Assembly (NCBI RefSeq): GCF_001619615.1
Contig: NZ_LQQP01000005.1
Coordinates: forward strand, 1-64,000
DNA length: 64,000 nucleotides
DNA from: Microbacterium sp. T32
GTDB taxonomy: Bacteria > Actinomycetota > Actinomycetes > Actinomycetales > Microbacteriaceae
Reading direction: 5' to 3'
Numbering within the stretch: position 1 is the stretch's first letter; every line of letters starts with the position of its first letter. The translations under genes and the position numbers were made by a program. The notes beneath the pieces are model-generated. The model was not told the origin of the DNA and made no database searches. It was given only the letters and a program-made list of their open reading frames with translations. Of this stretch, positions 1 to 8,484 are shown in pieces.

Positions 1-15
1 GGGGGGGGACCGCCG

Positions 16-1110
16 ATGACACGAGCCGATCGGCGGACGCCGCTGTCCGCCCGCCTGGGGGTGGGGGTGCTCGTCTCGGTGCTGGCCACCCTGCTCGTGG
101 CCGGCGGATCGATCGTGGCGGCGGCCGCCGTCGGCACATGGCCGATCGGTGCGACCGCATCGGTCGCCGCGCCGAGCCCGTCGCCGACGGACCCCGTGTC
201 GCCGCGCCGTACGTCGTCACCGGCCCCGAGCCCGACGCCGACCGCGACCCCGACGCCGACCGCGACCCCGACACCCGCCTCGCCCGCCGCCGAGGCCTGC
301 AGCGGCGACACCGTGCTGACGGTGTGGGCGCACCCGGACGACGACATCATCTTCGCCAACCCGACGATCTCGGACGCGCTCGCGGCCGGGCAGTGCGTGC
401 GCAGCCTCTTCGTCACGGCGGGAGATGCCGGCCGCGGGATCGGCTACGCGCGGGAGCGCGAGCAGGGGATCCTGAACGCGTACGACCACATGCGCGGCTC
501 AGCGGGGGCCTGGGACTCGACGCTCGTGACCCTCGACGCGGGGCTGCGGGTGGAACGTCGGACTCCGGAGGGCGATCCGCGGGTGTCGGTGCTGTTCGCT
601 CACCTGCCGGACGGGAACATCACCGACGGCGGATTCGACGCGACGGGCCATCAGACGTTGAGCAAGCTCCTCGACGGAGGGATCGGAACGATCTCCCCCA
701 TCGACGGCGGCCCGGCGGTGGACCGACCGCATCTGTCGGCCGCGCTCGCAGAACTCGCCGCCGCGCTGCGCCCGGCCCGAACGCTCACACACGTTCCGCG
801 GGGGAGTGCGTACGCGTCGGGCGATCATCCCGACCATTCCGTGGTCGGCACGTTGGTGCGGGACTCCATCGGTCACGACGCGGCGGCGGCCCCCGGCATC
901 CTGTACTTCATCGGGTACCCGTCGAAGGACCTGCCCCGCACGCTGGACGGCGCGATCCTGGATGCCAAGGTGGAGACGTATCGCCTCTATGCGGAGCACG
1001 ACGACGTGGTCCGCTGCGCCGACAGGGAGGCGTGCCTCAAGACCCGCAGGTTCGGTGAATGGTTGCGGAGGTCGTACCCGTTGACCGAGGCCGACCTCCG
1101 CCTCTCCTGA
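16..1110 (+). CDS. Exported PIG-L family deacetylase (paralogue 1)
   Basis: A 364-residue protein of the PIG-L/LmbE family, zinc-dependent amidohydrolases that remove N-acetyl groups from sugars such as GlcNAc derivatives. Residues about 14-40 form a hydrophobic signal or anchor. Residues about 52-92 are a Pro/Ser/Thr-rich linker, encoded in part by two perfect 18-bp DNA repeats at 232-267. The catalytic domain follows, with the metal/base motif HPDDD at 106-110 and a second HPDH motif near residue 272. Topology therefore suggests action outside the membrane on a surface or exogenous glycan; the substrate cannot be told. A close paralogue lies at 2249-3307, and both end in a similar FGEWLRR..P tail. 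The start is ATG with a G-rich stretch just upstream, at the window edge. Confidence 0.9.
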   Translation: MTRADRRTPLSARLGVGVLVSVLATLLVAGGSIVAAAAVGTWPIGATASVAAPSPSPTDPVSPRRTSSPAPSPTPTATPTPTATPTPASPAAEACSGDTVLTVWAHPDDDIIFANPTISDALAAGQCVRSLFVTAGDAGRGIGYAREREQGILNAYDHMRGSAGAWDSTLVTLDAGLRVERRTPEGDPRVSVLFAHLPDGNITDGGFDATGHQTLSKLLDGGIGTISPIDGGPAVDRPHLSAALAELAAALRPARTLTHVPRGSAYASGDHPDHSVVGTLVRDSIGHDAAAAPGILYFIGYPSKDLPRTLDGAILDAKVETYRLYAEHDDVVRCADREACLKTRRFGEWLRRSYPLTEADLRLS

Positions 1111-1130
1111 TAGCGGAGGTGTGGACCCCG

Positions 1131-1655
1131 TCAGTGCTGGAAGGTGCCGTGGACGATCGCCCGACCGAGGGTGTGGAAGGCGAGCGTGAACGACACGACC
1201 GCGGGCGTCGCGGAGGCATCGAGGCCGAGGCTCGGTGCGTCGACGGCGTGGACGACGAAGAAGTACCGGTGCGGCTGATCGCCCTCGGGAGGCGCGGCGC
1301 CGAGGAAGCCGGCGTCGCCGCCGTCGTTGCGAACGTGGAACGCCCCTTCGGGCAGTCGTCCCGACGCGAATCCCGCGGGGATCTCTCTCAGATCGCCGGG
1401 GAGATCGACGAGCACCCAGTGCCAGAAGCCGCTCGGGGTCGGGGCATCCGGATCGAAGCACGTGATCGTGAAGGACTCGGTGCCGTCGGGGACGTTCGAC
1501 CAGCGAAGATGCGGCGACGTGTTGCCGCGCGCGGCGACCTGCGCGTCGTCGAGCGGCTGGGCGTCGGCGACGTCGTCGCTCACGACGTCGAAGGAGGCCA
1601 CCGCCGGGAGGAGCGGGTACGGATCGGGGGTCTGCGGGCGGGTGAGATCAACCAT
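1131..1655 (-). CDS. YbhB/YbcL family (PEBP-like) protein
   Basis: A 174-residue cytosolic protein of the bacterial phosphatidylethanolamine-binding/Raf-kinase-inhibitor-like family. Visible hallmarks are the LRWSNVPDGT segment, the central FDPDAPTPSGFWHWVLVDLP ligand-pocket motif and the late YFFVVHAVDA strand. Family members are single-domain ligand binders of poorly known role; no enzyme activity can be assigned. It is transcribed against the PIG-L gene to its left, 20 bp apart tail to tail, and has no obvious operon partner. Length matches the family (about 150-180 residues). Confidence 0.88.
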   Translation of the reverse strand: MVDLTRPQTPDPYPLLPAVASFDVVSDDVADAQPLDDAQVAARGNTSPHLRWSNVPDGTESFTITCFDPDAPTPSGFWHWVLVDLPGDLREIPAGFASGRLPEGAFHVRNDGGDAGFLGAAPPEGDQPHRYFFVVHAVDAPSLGLDASATPAVVSFTLAFHTLGRAIVHGTFQH

Positions 1656-1721
1656 GGCTGCACGGTAGAAGGTCGAGGGGAACGCGGGGGCGGGCTTGCG
1701 CCAGGAGGTGTCCGTGAGTAG

Positions 1722-2018
1722 TCAGGGGCGCCGACGGGAGCCGTTCAGATCCAGGAGCGCGCGGGCGACGTCGTGGCATCCGTCGGGCGAGGGAAGACCG
1801 TAATCCGTCTCGAGGACGGTGCGCAGGTCGGCGGCGAGCTCGTCGGCATCCGGACCCTCGGCGAGGGCGGCCATGATCGGCGACAAGAGATCGTCGTACT
1901 CGTCCTCGGGCCATCCCTCGCCGATGAGGCGCACGCCGATCGGGTCCCACTCCCACAGGACGGCGCGGATGCGGCGAGCGAGCGGGGACAGCGACCGCGG
2001 CGGTGAGGACGTCTGCAT
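1722..2018 (-). CDS. Small conserved hypothetical protein (DUF1871-like)
   Basis: A 98-residue acidic protein with no signal peptide or membrane segment. Its WEWDPIGV and EDEYDDLLSPI motifs resemble the WDPIG...DEYD pattern of DUF1871-like proteins, small all-helical proteins of unknown function that sometimes sit near toxins or immunity genes. It lies 66 bp upstream of the YbhB-like gene on the same strand and could be co-transcribed with it. I assign no function. Confidence 0.65.
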   Translation of the reverse strand: MQTSSPPRSLSPLARRIRAVLWEWDPIGVRLIGEGWPEDEYDDLLSPIMAALAEGPDADELAADLRTVLETDYGLPSPDGCHDVARALLDLNGSRRRP

Positions 2019-2248
2019 GCCGCGAGTGTTGCCGTGCTCCCTAGGTGTCGGCTGGGTGGCCGCGATGAACCCGGTGCGCGCGCGACCACCTTCCCCCGAC
2101 CGGCGCGTCTCCCCCCGCCTCCCGGTGGGGTGTGGCGTGGAGTGACGCGTGTCCGGGGACCCGGCGCGATAGCGTCGTCAGGTCAGGCCGAACGCGCGAC
2201 GGCCCGAATGCGTCGCGTCCGGCCGGGGGGACACAGGACGGAGCTACG

Positions 2249-3307
2249 GTGGAGCACGACGACCTTTCCGGGGCGGAAGGGGATAACGACGACGCCATGA
2301 AGGCGGCGCGCCGCGTGCGCGTGACGCGCCGCGGGTTGATCATCGGCGGACTGGTCGCGGCCGTCGGCCTCGGCGGTGGGGCGCTCCTCGCACGGCAGCT
2401 GCGCCGCGCCGGCCCGCCGACCGGGGTATGGACGCCGCTGCGACCGATCCCCGCACCCGCGTCGCCGGCGGGGGTCTCCCCGGCGGCTGAGGCGCCGGGG
2501 ATCAACGCGCGGGCGACGATCTGGGCCCACGCCGACGACGACATCATCTTCGCGAACCCGGAGCTGTCCGAGGCGATCGACTCCGGCGTCGCGGTCCGTG
2601 CCGTCTACGTCACCGCGGGCGACGCCGGGAAGGGGCTCGAGTACGCGAAGGAGCGGGAAACCGGCATCCGTGCCGCGTACGACCTCATGCGCGGCTCGTC
2701 GGCACCGTGGGAGGAGCGCACGCTCACGCTCCTCAGTGGCGCGCGTGTCACGCGATTCGTGCCCACCGACGAGCCCCGGCTCTCGATCACGGTGCTACGC
2801 CTCCCCGACGGCGGCTTGAACGCGAAGGGCTTCACCGCGACCGGCAACGCCGGGCTGACGCAGCTCATCAACGGCGAGGTATCCGAACTCACGCCCGTCG
2901 ACGGCGCGCCGTCGTACGACCTTCCGCGTCTGACGGCGACGCTGGCCGAACTCCTGGGTGCCGCGCAACCCGACCGGGTGAGCACGAACGTCCCGCATGA
3001 GAGCGCGTACGCGCGCGGCGACCATCCCGACCACTCGTGCGTCGGCTCGCTGGTGCGCGCGACCGCTCCCGTCGTCGGCCTCACCCCGGAGGCGGTGTCG
3101 TACTACCTCGGCTACCCGTCCCAGGATCAGCCCGTCAACGTCACCGGTCCGGCCCTGGATGCCAAGGTCGACGTGTACCGCACGTACGCGGCCGACGACC
3201 CCGTGGTCCGCTGCGCCGATTCGGCCACGTGTCTCGCGCAGCCCGGATTCGGAGAATGGCTGCGCCGGACGTACCCGAAGACCGAACCGGAGCTGCGTCT
3301 GTCCTGA
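2249..3307 (+). CDS. Exported PIG-L family deacetylase (paralogue 2)
   Basis: A 352-residue PIG-L/LmbE-family deacetylase. The start chosen is GTG at 2249, because AGGACGGAG lies a few bases upstream. ATG at 2297 is the alternative and would begin directly before the basic RRVRVTRRGLI region and its hydrophobic stretch, a possible Tat-type signal or N-terminal anchor. The catalytic motif reads HADDD in place of HPDDD of the first copy, keeping the metal-binding His and Asp residues. The second HPDH motif and the C-terminal FGEWLRR tail are conserved. It was probably duplicated from the neighbour at 16-1110; its linker is much shorter and it lacks the TP-repeat stalk. The substrate is unknown, likely an extracytoplasmic N-acetylated sugar. 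Confidence 0.88.
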   Translation: MEHDDLSGAEGDNDDAMKAARRVRVTRRGLIIGGLVAAVGLGGGALLARQLRRAGPPTGVWTPLRPIPAPASPAGVSPAAEAPGINARATIWAHADDDIIFANPELSEAIDSGVAVRAVYVTAGDAGKGLEYAKERETGIRAAYDLMRGSSAPWEERTLTLLSGARVTRFVPTDEPRLSITVLRLPDGGLNAKGFTATGNAGLTQLINGEVSELTPVDGAPSYDLPRLTATLAELLGAAQPDRVSTNVPHESAYARGDHPDHSCVGSLVRATAPVVGLTPEAVSYYLGYPSQDQPVNVTGPALDAKVDVYRTYAADDPVVRCADSATCLAQPGFGEWLRRTYPKTEPELRLS

Positions 3308-3316
3308 CGCCGGCGC

Positions 3317-4447
3317 TCAGTGCTCGGGTTCGCGGGCGGGGAGCTGCACGGCGAGACGGAAGCCGCCGTCGAGCCGTACCGTGGCGTCGAGACGGCCGCC
3401 GAGGAGCTCGGCCCGCTCCCGCAGTCCGCGCAGGCCGGCCGCGCCCGAGGGCAGGGGAAGAGCGGGGGCCGTGGGCGGCCCGTTCTCGACGAGGACCTCG
3501 ATCGTCGTGGTCGACGTGCGCACGCTCACCCGCACGGGAGCGCCCGGCGCATGCTTACGTGCGTTCGTCAGCCCCTCCTGGACGGTTCGGTACACGGCGC
3601 GCTGCAGCGGAGGCGCAACGTCCGTTCCGAGGTCGGTGATCAGCGCGGCGGGGAGGCCGCTGTCCGCGACCAGGCGGGGGAGATCCTGGAGAGTCGGCTG
3701 CGGCTTCTCGCCGAGCGTGGGCGCGCCGTCGGCGCGGAGGACGCCCACCATCTGTCGTAGCTCGTCCAACGTGCGGACGGCCAGCGAGCGGATCACGCCG
3801 GCGGTGCGGCGGGCGTCCGGGTCGGTCGACGAGACCTGGAGGGCGCCGGCCTGCACCGCGATCAGACTCACCTGGTGGGACACCACATCGTGCATCTCGC
3901 GCGAGAGTCTCGCGCGCTCCTGCCGGAGAACGTCCTGCTCGTCGCGGCGCCTCTCGGACTCCCGCGCCGCGGAGAGGTCTGCGATGCGGTCGCTCAGTTC
4001 GCCGCGCGTCCGGACGAGGGCGCCGAGCGCGATCGGGGTCGCGGCGTACAGCAGAGCGTAGAGGAGGGACGGCGCGAGGTAATCGAGCTCGGGCAGCTGC
4101 CAGTCCGGCAGGAGGAAGCAGACGAAGGTGACGGCCCCCGCCGCGATGAGCGGGGGAAGACGTCGTTCGCGCACCGCCACGGAGTAGAGGGCGATGGGGG
4201 CGGCGATGGTCATGGCATCCACCACCAGTCCGGGGAGGACGAGCACGAAGGCGACCCAGGGCAAGCGTCGACGCAGGAGCAGCCCCGCGACCGCGACCGC
4301 GGCGAGAGTGACCTCGAACGGCGTCCAGTCCGGTACCAGCACCATGACGTCGACGACGGCGGCGGCGGCCAGCGCGAGGTCGGTGATCACCGCGAACCAC
4401 CGACGGCGGGTCAGTTCCGCCAGACCTCCGCGGGGATCGGCGCTCAT
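3317..4447 (-). CDS. Two-component sensor histidine kinase (HisKA_3/NarL type)
   Basis: A 376-residue membrane histidine kinase. Several transmembrane helices occupy residues about 18-145 with no sizeable extracytoplasmic sensor domain, so it probably senses the membrane or an intramembrane signal. A short coiled coil (about 148-180) leads to the dimerisation/phosphoacceptor helix with His186 in REMHDVVSH. The C-terminal ATPase domain shows an N-box (EGLTNARKHA) and a G-rich GLRGLRERAELLGG segment. Its ATG overlaps the TGA of the response-regulator gene (ATGA), so the pair is translationally coupled. Histidine kinases of this class typically control drug, envelope or transporter genes; nothing nearby marks the target. 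Confidence 0.93.
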   Translation of the reverse strand: MSADPRGGLAELTRRRWFAVITDLALAAAAVVDVMVLVPDWTPFEVTLAAVAVAGLLLRRRLPWVAFVLVLPGLVVDAMTIAAPIALYSVAVRERRLPPLIAAGAVTFVCFLLPDWQLPELDYLAPSLLYALLYAATPIALGALVRTRGELSDRIADLSAARESERRRDEQDVLRQERARLSREMHDVVSHQVSLIAVQAGALQVSSTDPDARRTAGVIRSLAVRTLDELRQMVGVLRADGAPTLGEKPQPTLQDLPRLVADSGLPAALITDLGTDVAPPLQRAVYRTVQEGLTNARKHAPGAPVRVSVRTSTTTIEVLVENGPPTAPALPLPSGAAGLRGLRERAELLGGRLDATVRLDGGFRLAVQLPAREPEH

Positions 4448-5091
4448 CGTCGGTCGCCGCCCCGGCGGGCGCGCTCCGCGATGAGCGCCGCCTCCAGACG
4501 CGAGGAGACCGACAGCTTCGCGAGGATCGCGCTGACGTGGTCCTTCACGGTCGCACCGCTGAGGTGCAGGCGCTTGCCGATCTCGGCGTTCGACTCGCCC
4601 GTCGGCAGGTGCTCCAGCACGTCGCGCTCGCGTTCGGTGAGGAGGGCCACGCGCTCGGCCGCATCCAGGTCGGGCGCGCCGACGTATCCGTCGACGAGCG
4701 TGCGCGAGACCTGCGGGGAGAGCACGACCCCGCCGGCGGCCAGCGAGCGCACCATCGCCGCCAAATGCTCGGGCGGAGTGTCCTTCACCAGGAAGCCGGA
4801 CGCACCGCCCTGCAGAGCGCGCGCGATGTGCTCGTCGGTGTCGAAGGTCGTCAGGATGCCGATGACCGGGCGATCCGGATCGTCGCGGATGTCGGCCAGG
4901 ACATCAAGACCGCTGCGGCCCGGCATCCGGATGTCGAGGAGGACGACGTCCGGGCGTTCGCGCCGGATGATATCGACGGCCTCATCGCCGTCGACGGCGC
5001 CGACCACCTCGATGTCGTCGGCCGCGCCGAGGATGAGCTCGAAGCCCGAGCGGACGAGGGCTTCGTCGTCGACGATCAGGACGCGGATCAC
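4444..5091 (-). CDS. NarL/LuxR-family response regulator
   Basis: About 215 residues from GTG at 5091; GTG at 5100 is an equally possible start. The receiver domain has the acidic pair D8-D9, phosphoacceptor D53 in VVLLDIRMPG, the switch Thr in TTFD and K103 in GFLVKD. A LuxR-type DNA-binding helix-turn-helix occupies about residues 150-210 (LTERERDVLEHL...ATVKDHVSAIL). It acts with the histidine kinase encoded immediately downstream, with which it shares an ATGA overlap. The in-frame sequence upstream to 5364 is antisense to ohr and is not part of this protein. Confidence 0.93.
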   Translation of the reverse strand: MIRVLIVDDEALVRSGFELILGAADDIEVVGAVDGDEAVDIIRRERPDVVLLDIRMPGRSGLDVLADIRDDPDRPVIGILTTFDTDEHIARALQGGASGFLVKDTPPEHLAAMVRSLAAGGVVLSPQVSRTLVDGYVGAPDLDAAERVALLTERERDVLEHLPTGESNAEIGKRLHLSGATVKDHVSAILAKLSVSSRLEAALIAERARRGGDRR

Positions 5092-5130
5092 GACAGTCAC
5101 CCTACGTCCCGGTCTTCCTGCGGAGATACG

Positions 5131-5164
5131 GAAGGGGGCACCCCGTTCCCGGAGCGCCCCCTTC
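5131..5164 (-). terminator. Probable terminator of ohr
   Basis: A hairpin with 9-bp arms GAAGGGGGC / GCCCCCTTC and a 16-nt loop, 13 bp beyond the ohr stop on the minus strand, in the gap before the response-regulator gene. It lacks a long U tract, as is common in high-GC actinobacteria. Confidence 0.55.
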
Positions 5165-5176
5165 GGTGATCGCGTC

Positions 5177-5593
5177 TCAGTCGTCGGAGACCGTGACGGT
5201 GACCTCGATGTTGCCGCGCGTGGCGTTGGAGTACGGGCAGACCTGGTGCGCCTCGTCGGCGAGCTGCTGGGCCTGGTCGTGCTCGATGCCCGGCAGGACG
5301 ACCTCGAGCAGCACGGCGAGCTGGTAGCCGCCCTGGCCGTTCGGGCCGATCTGGACGCGTCCACCGACCGACGAGTCCTGCAGCTTCACCTTGTGGCCGC
5401 GGGCGACCGCGTGCAGCGCGCTGTGGAAGCATGCGGCGTAACCGGCGGCGAACAGCTGCTCGGGGTTGGTGCCGGCGCCCGAGCCGCCCATCTCCTTGGG
5501 GACGGCGACGTCGAGGTCGAGGTCGCCGGCGACGACGCGGCCGTTGCGACCTTCTCCGGTCGAGAGGGCTTCGGCGGTGTAGAGGACGTCCAT
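5177..5593 (-). CDS. ohr: Organic hydroperoxide resistance protein Ohr
   Basis: A 138-residue OsmC-family thiol peroxidase that reduces organic and fatty-acid hydroperoxides in the cytosol. The two catalytic cysteines are visible: Cys55 in AACFHSAL (peroxidatic) and Cys119 in VCPYSNATRGN (resolving). The conserved acidic residue is in NPEQ (E45), and the N-terminal Arg region is present. Length is typical. The VCPYSNATRGN signature separates Ohr from OsmC. It is preceded on the same strand by its probable regulator ohrR, 77 bp away, suggesting an ohrR-ohr transcript controlled by the palindrome at 6166-6185. Confidence 0.96.
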   Translation of the reverse strand: MDVLYTAEALSTGEGRNGRVVAGDLDLDVAVPKEMGGSGAGTNPEQLFAAGYAACFHSALHAVARGHKVKLQDSSVGGRVQIGPNGQGGYQLAVLLEVVLPGIEHDQAQQLADEAHQVCPYSNATRGNIEVTVTVSDD

Positions 5594-5670
5594 GGGTGGG
5601 GTTCCTTTCTCGGGGACGAACGGATGCCGTGCGGCATGCGTGGGGGAGCGGGGCGCGGTGCGCCGGCCGG

Positions 5671-6150
5671 TCAGGAGGCGCGGCTGCCGCCGCCGACCGC
5701 GTCGATCACGGTCTGCGGGTGATCGCGGAGATCGCGCATCGCCACGGTCAGTTGCTGGAGTGCGCGGATCATCTCGTGGGCGCTGTCGGCGTCGGTGATG
5801 CCCGAGCCCACCGCGATGCAGCGCGGGACGTGGGCGAGCTCCTCGCGCATCGCGCGCCCACGCGGGGTGAGCGACACCGTCACGACGCGCTCGTCGTCGG
5901 CGCGACGCTCGCGGGTGACGTACCCCGCGGCCTCCATGCGCGCGAGCATCGGCGACAGCGTGCCCGAATCGAGCTGCAGCGCATCACCGAGGCCGCTCAC
6001 CGTCTGGTCGCCGTCGTTCCACAGCGTCACGAGGGCGAGGTACTGGGGATACGTGAGGTCCCACGGGTCGAGGAGGACCCGGTACGCCTGCGTGGTGGTG
6101 CGGCTGGCCGCGTACAGGGCGAAGCACACGAGGGAGTCGACGGCGGGCAT
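5671..6150 (-). CDS. ohrR: MarR-family organic peroxide sensor OhrR
   Basis: A 159-residue winged-helix repressor. I use the ATG at 6150; the longer in-frame reading to 6168 would run into the operator. The redox-sensing cysteine expected near the N-terminus is Cys9 in SLVCFALY, followed by the family Tyr-rich segment (DPWDLTYPQYLALVTLW). The winged helix (about 50-105) includes LDSGTLSPMLARMEAAGYV and the RRADDERVV wing. OhrR is oxidised by organic hydroperoxides and then releases its operator. The neighbouring ohr gene and the upstream A/T-rich palindrome fit the standard autoregulated module. Confidence 0.94.
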   Translation of the reverse strand: MPAVDSLVCFALYAASRTTTQAYRVLLDPWDLTYPQYLALVTLWNDGDQTVSGLGDALQLDSGTLSPMLARMEAAGYVTRERRADDERVVTVSLTPRGRAMREELAHVPRCIAVGSGITDADSAHEMIRALQQLTVAMRDLRDHPQTVIDAVGGGSRAS

Positions 6151-6165
6151 GCGAAAACAATTGCA

Positions 6166-6185
6166 CACAATTTAATTGTGCACAA
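6166..6185. promoter_or_regulatory. OhrR operator (two overlapping palindromes)
   Basis: Perfect palindrome CACAATTTAATTGTG at 6166-6180 overlaps TTGTGCACAA at 6176-6185, in an A/T-rich island within GC-rich DNA, 15 bp upstream of the ohrR start. The AATT-centred arms match the known OhrR-box style (ACAATT-AATTGT). It probably represses the ohrR-ohr transcript. Confidence 0.8.
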
Positions 6186-6254
6186 CTCAAATCCGACGTC
6201 GCCCGCGAAGTCAACCCCTGATGTCTTCATCCCCGCTCGCCCACGATGGGAGCC

Positions 6255-6392
6255 ATGACCCCCCGCAGCGACGCGAGCACCGTCCCTCCGTCGGGCTTCC
6301 TTCCCGACGGAGACCGCGACGTCCTCGCCATCAACGGGCACCACTTCGACCTCGGGATTGCGAGCGCGCCGGGGCTCGCCGACCTCGCCTGA
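6255..6392 (+). CDS. Possible small protein (45 residues)
   Basis: ATG to TGA reads a 45-residue hydrophilic peptide (MTPRSDASTVPPSG...) with a GGGAG three bases before the start. It occupies the otherwise empty gap between ohrR and the lipoprotein gene. There is no recognisable domain, membrane segment or partner. The spacing of the ribosome site is short and coding bias cannot be judged on this length; it may be non-coding. Confidence 0.3.
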   Translation: MTPRSDASTVPPSGFLPDGDRDVLAINGHHFDLGIASAPGLADLA

Positions 6393-6404
6393 GCGGCGAC
6401 CGCG

Positions 6405-6902
6405 TCAGCCCGCGGAGCGCACGATCGTGCCGTCCGTGACCGACACCGCGACGTCGCTCGCGTCGGTGAAGGCGACCTTCCACGCCGCGTCGTCGCCGTT
6501 CTCCAGGGAGACCTCGTCGACGCTGCCGTCGCCGTCGTGCGTGGCGGCGGCCACCCGCACTGCGTCCGCGAGCGTGGTGGGCGCGGCATCCATCGTCGCC
6601 CGATCGTCGCCGTCGAGATCGCCGTCGTCCCGACGGTCGGTGACGGTGGGGCCGGCCAGGTCGACATCGACCTCGACGTCGCGGCCCGCGGCGGCGACGT
6701 GCACCTGCGCCGTGTCGCCCTCGATCTCGAGCTCGAACGCCCGGCCGCCCGCCTCCGATTCCGCGAGGACCACCGCGGCGATCACGGTCTCGTAGCCGAC
6801 GCCCGCGGAGGGGCCGGCGCCGGGGGAGGAGCCGCAGCCCGCAAGGGCGAGTGAGAGCCCGAGGGCCGACAGGCCGGCGGCGAGAGAACGGAGGGATGCC
6901 AT
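6405..6902 (-). CDS. Putative lipoprotein (PepSY-like)
   Basis: 165 residues with a lipoprotein signal peptide. The lipobox LALAGC places the lipidated cysteine at residue 23, followed by a Gly/Ser/Pro linker. The mature part is acidic and reads as repeated strand-rich segments (VDEVSLENGDDAAWKVAFTD...), which resembles PepSY-type extracytoplasmic domains. It is anchored to the outer face of the membrane. Function unknown; isolated on its strand. Confidence 0.75.
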   Translation of the reverse strand: MASLRSLAAGLSALGLSLALAGCGSSPGAGPSAGVGYETVIAAVVLAESEAGGRAFELEIEGDTAQVHVAAAGRDVEVDVDLAGPTVTDRRDDGDLDGDDRATMDAAPTTLADAVRVAAATHDGDGSVDEVSLENGDDAAWKVAFTDASDVAVSVTDGTIVRSAG

Positions 6903-7087
6903 GGCGCGAGGCTAGCGACGAGGAGACGTCCTATCCGAGTCGTTGCATCGGCGTGCGCGATGTGCCACCGGGCCGGCCGCACCGCGGGTGAGGAACCGGC
7001 GTCGTGCGGGTGGGAACCGTGGACGTCCATCGCTCGCTCGCACGCAGCCGTGCGGCGGGTCGCGGGCCGAGCCGTACCGTACGTCCC

Positions 7088-7825
7088 ATGTCCGAGCCCG
7101 TCCGTGCTGCCCCTGCGCGCTCGCGTCGGCGCCCTCGGGCGTGGCGCGACGGCGGATCGAGCGTCGGGGGGTGGGGCGCCGACCTCCTCGGCTGGTCCGT
7201 CGTCTCGCTCGGGGTGGGGATCCTCGGGGCTCGCGCCGGTGCCGTTCTGCTCCCCACAGCCGTGGCGTCGTTCGTGTGCCAGGGAGTGTTGTGGGCGGCG
7301 TTCGTGATGCCGAGCGTGTGGGCGTTCCGCCGTTCCCGACCGCGCGGGCTCCTGCGCTTCCGCGGGACCGATCTTCTGATCGGCGCGGTGTGGGGCGTCG
7401 TCCTGCGCTTCGCGCAGGGGGCGCTCGCGCGCGCGGCGGGCGAATCGGCATGGCCCGCCCCCGTCGATCTCGCCTCCTCGTCGCTCGTCACGGAGGCGAT
7501 CCTCGCGACGACCATCGCCCCCGTCCTGGAGGAGACGTTCTTCCACGGGGTGCTGCTCGTGTCCCTCTATACCGTGGTGCGACGTCTCAGCGGTCGCGTG
7601 GCCGCGGCCATCGCCGCCCTCGCGGTGACGACTGTGCTCTTCGTCGCCGCCCACGGACTGGTGGCGCCGATGGGTCCCACCGACACCGCGTCGCTCGCGC
7701 TGGTCGGCGCGGCCGCGGGGGCCTGCGTGTTGGCGACGGGGCGGTTGTGGCCCGCGGTCCTGGTGCACGCGGTCTACAACCTCACCGGCATCGCCGTGGT
7801 CGTCGTGGCCTCCGTCGCGGCGTGA
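7088..7825 (+). CDS. CPBP-family intramembrane metalloprotease
   Basis: A 245-residue polytopic membrane protein of the CAAX-prenyl-protease/bacteriocin-processing (CPBP, Abi) family. ATG at 7088 is chosen, giving a short basic cytosolic N-terminus before the first helix. The three family motifs are present: motif 1 EETFFHG (the usual EExxxR has His in the Arg position), motif 2 in VAAHGLVAP, and motif 3 HAVYNL. These residues bind zinc inside the membrane. Related proteins process peptides or act in bacteriocin self-immunity; the substrate is unknown. It stands alone upstream of the rplM promoter. Confidence 0.85.
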   Translation: MSEPVRAAPARSRRRPRAWRDGGSSVGGWGADLLGWSVVSLGVGILGARAGAVLLPTAVASFVCQGVLWAAFVMPSVWAFRRSRPRGLLRFRGTDLLIGAVWGVVLRFAQGALARAAGESAWPAPVDLASSSLVTEAILATTIAPVLEETFFHGVLLVSLYTVVRRLSGRVAAAIAALAVTTVLFVAAHGLVAPMGPTDTASLALVGAAAGACVLATGRLWPAVLVHAVYNLTGIAVVVVASVAA

Positions 7826-7840
7826 CGAGAGCGCCACCGT

Positions 7841-7869
7841 TTGGCCGTGGCATCCGGATGCCGTAAGCT
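7841..7869 (+). promoter_or_regulatory. Promoter of rplM-rpsI
   Basis: -35 TTGGCC at 7841-7846 and -10 TAAGCT at 7864-7869 are separated by exactly 17 bp, a housekeeping sigma-type match. Initiation near 7876 would leave a leader of about 137 nt before the rplM start. Confidence 0.6.
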
Positions 7870-7875
7870 AACCCT

Positions 7876-8013
7876 TTGGTGCCCGCCTCACTGCGAGCGG
7901 GTAGCCCGAACGTGAGCCCTCCACCGGCCCAGTTACCCGGTCATCGACCGGAGAACCGACCACCGGAGCGGGATTCACGAACTCCTCCGTTCGATCAAGA
8001 AAGCAGCACTACT
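7876..8013 (+). promoter_or_regulatory. Structured 5' leader of rplM
   Basis: An untranslated leader of about 137 nt with at least two stem-loops: CCCGC/GCGGG at 7882-7901 and a perfect CCGGTC-ATC-GACCGG hairpin at 7937-7951. Ribosomal operons for L13-S9 often carry autoregulatory leaders to which L13 binds; that role here is inference from position and structure. Confidence 0.45.
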
Positions 8014-8460
8014 GTGACGCGCACTTTCACCCCCAAGGCCGCTGAGGTCACGCGCGAGTGGGTCGTTATCGACGCCACCGACGTCGTCCTCGGCCGTCTG
8101 GCCTCGCACGCGGCGGCCCTCCTCCGCGGCAAGCACAAGGCGACCTTCGCCAACCACATCGACTCGGGCGACTTCGTCATCGTGATCAACGCCGACAAGG
8201 TCGCGCTCACGGGTCAGAAGCTCCAGAAGAAGATGGCCTACCGCCACTCGGGTTACCCGGGCGGCCTCAAGGCCGTCAGCTACGAGGAACTCCTCGAGAA
8301 GAACCCCGTCCGCGCGGTCGAGAAGGCTGTTCGCGGCATGCTGCCCAAGAACAGCCTCGGTGCGGCCCAGCTCAAGAAGCTCAAGGTCTACCGCGGCGCC
8401 GAGCACCCCCACGGTGCCCAGCAGCCCACCGCGTACACCTTCGACCAGGTCGCCCAGTAA
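8014..8460 (+). CDS. rplM: 50S ribosomal protein L13
   Basis: A 148-residue bL13/uL13 protein of the large subunit. GTG at 8014 gives the normal L13 N-terminus ([20 protein letters not shown]). The conserved [18 protein letters not shown] and [11 protein letters not shown] segments and the GMLPKNSLG motif near the C-terminus are all intact. Upstream in-frame codons are leader sequence. It is first gene of the rplM-rpsI operon, followed 24 bp later by S9. Confidence 0.98.
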   Translation: MTRTFTPKAAEVTREWVVIDATDVVLGRLASHAAALLRGKHKATFANHIDSGDFVIVINADKVALTGQKLQKKMAYRHSGYPGGLKAVSYEELLEKNPVRAVEKAVRGMLPKNSLGAAQLKKLKVYRGAEHPHGAQQPTAYTFDQVAQ

Positions 8461-8484
8461 GCGCCGCCGGATAAGGACGAAACA

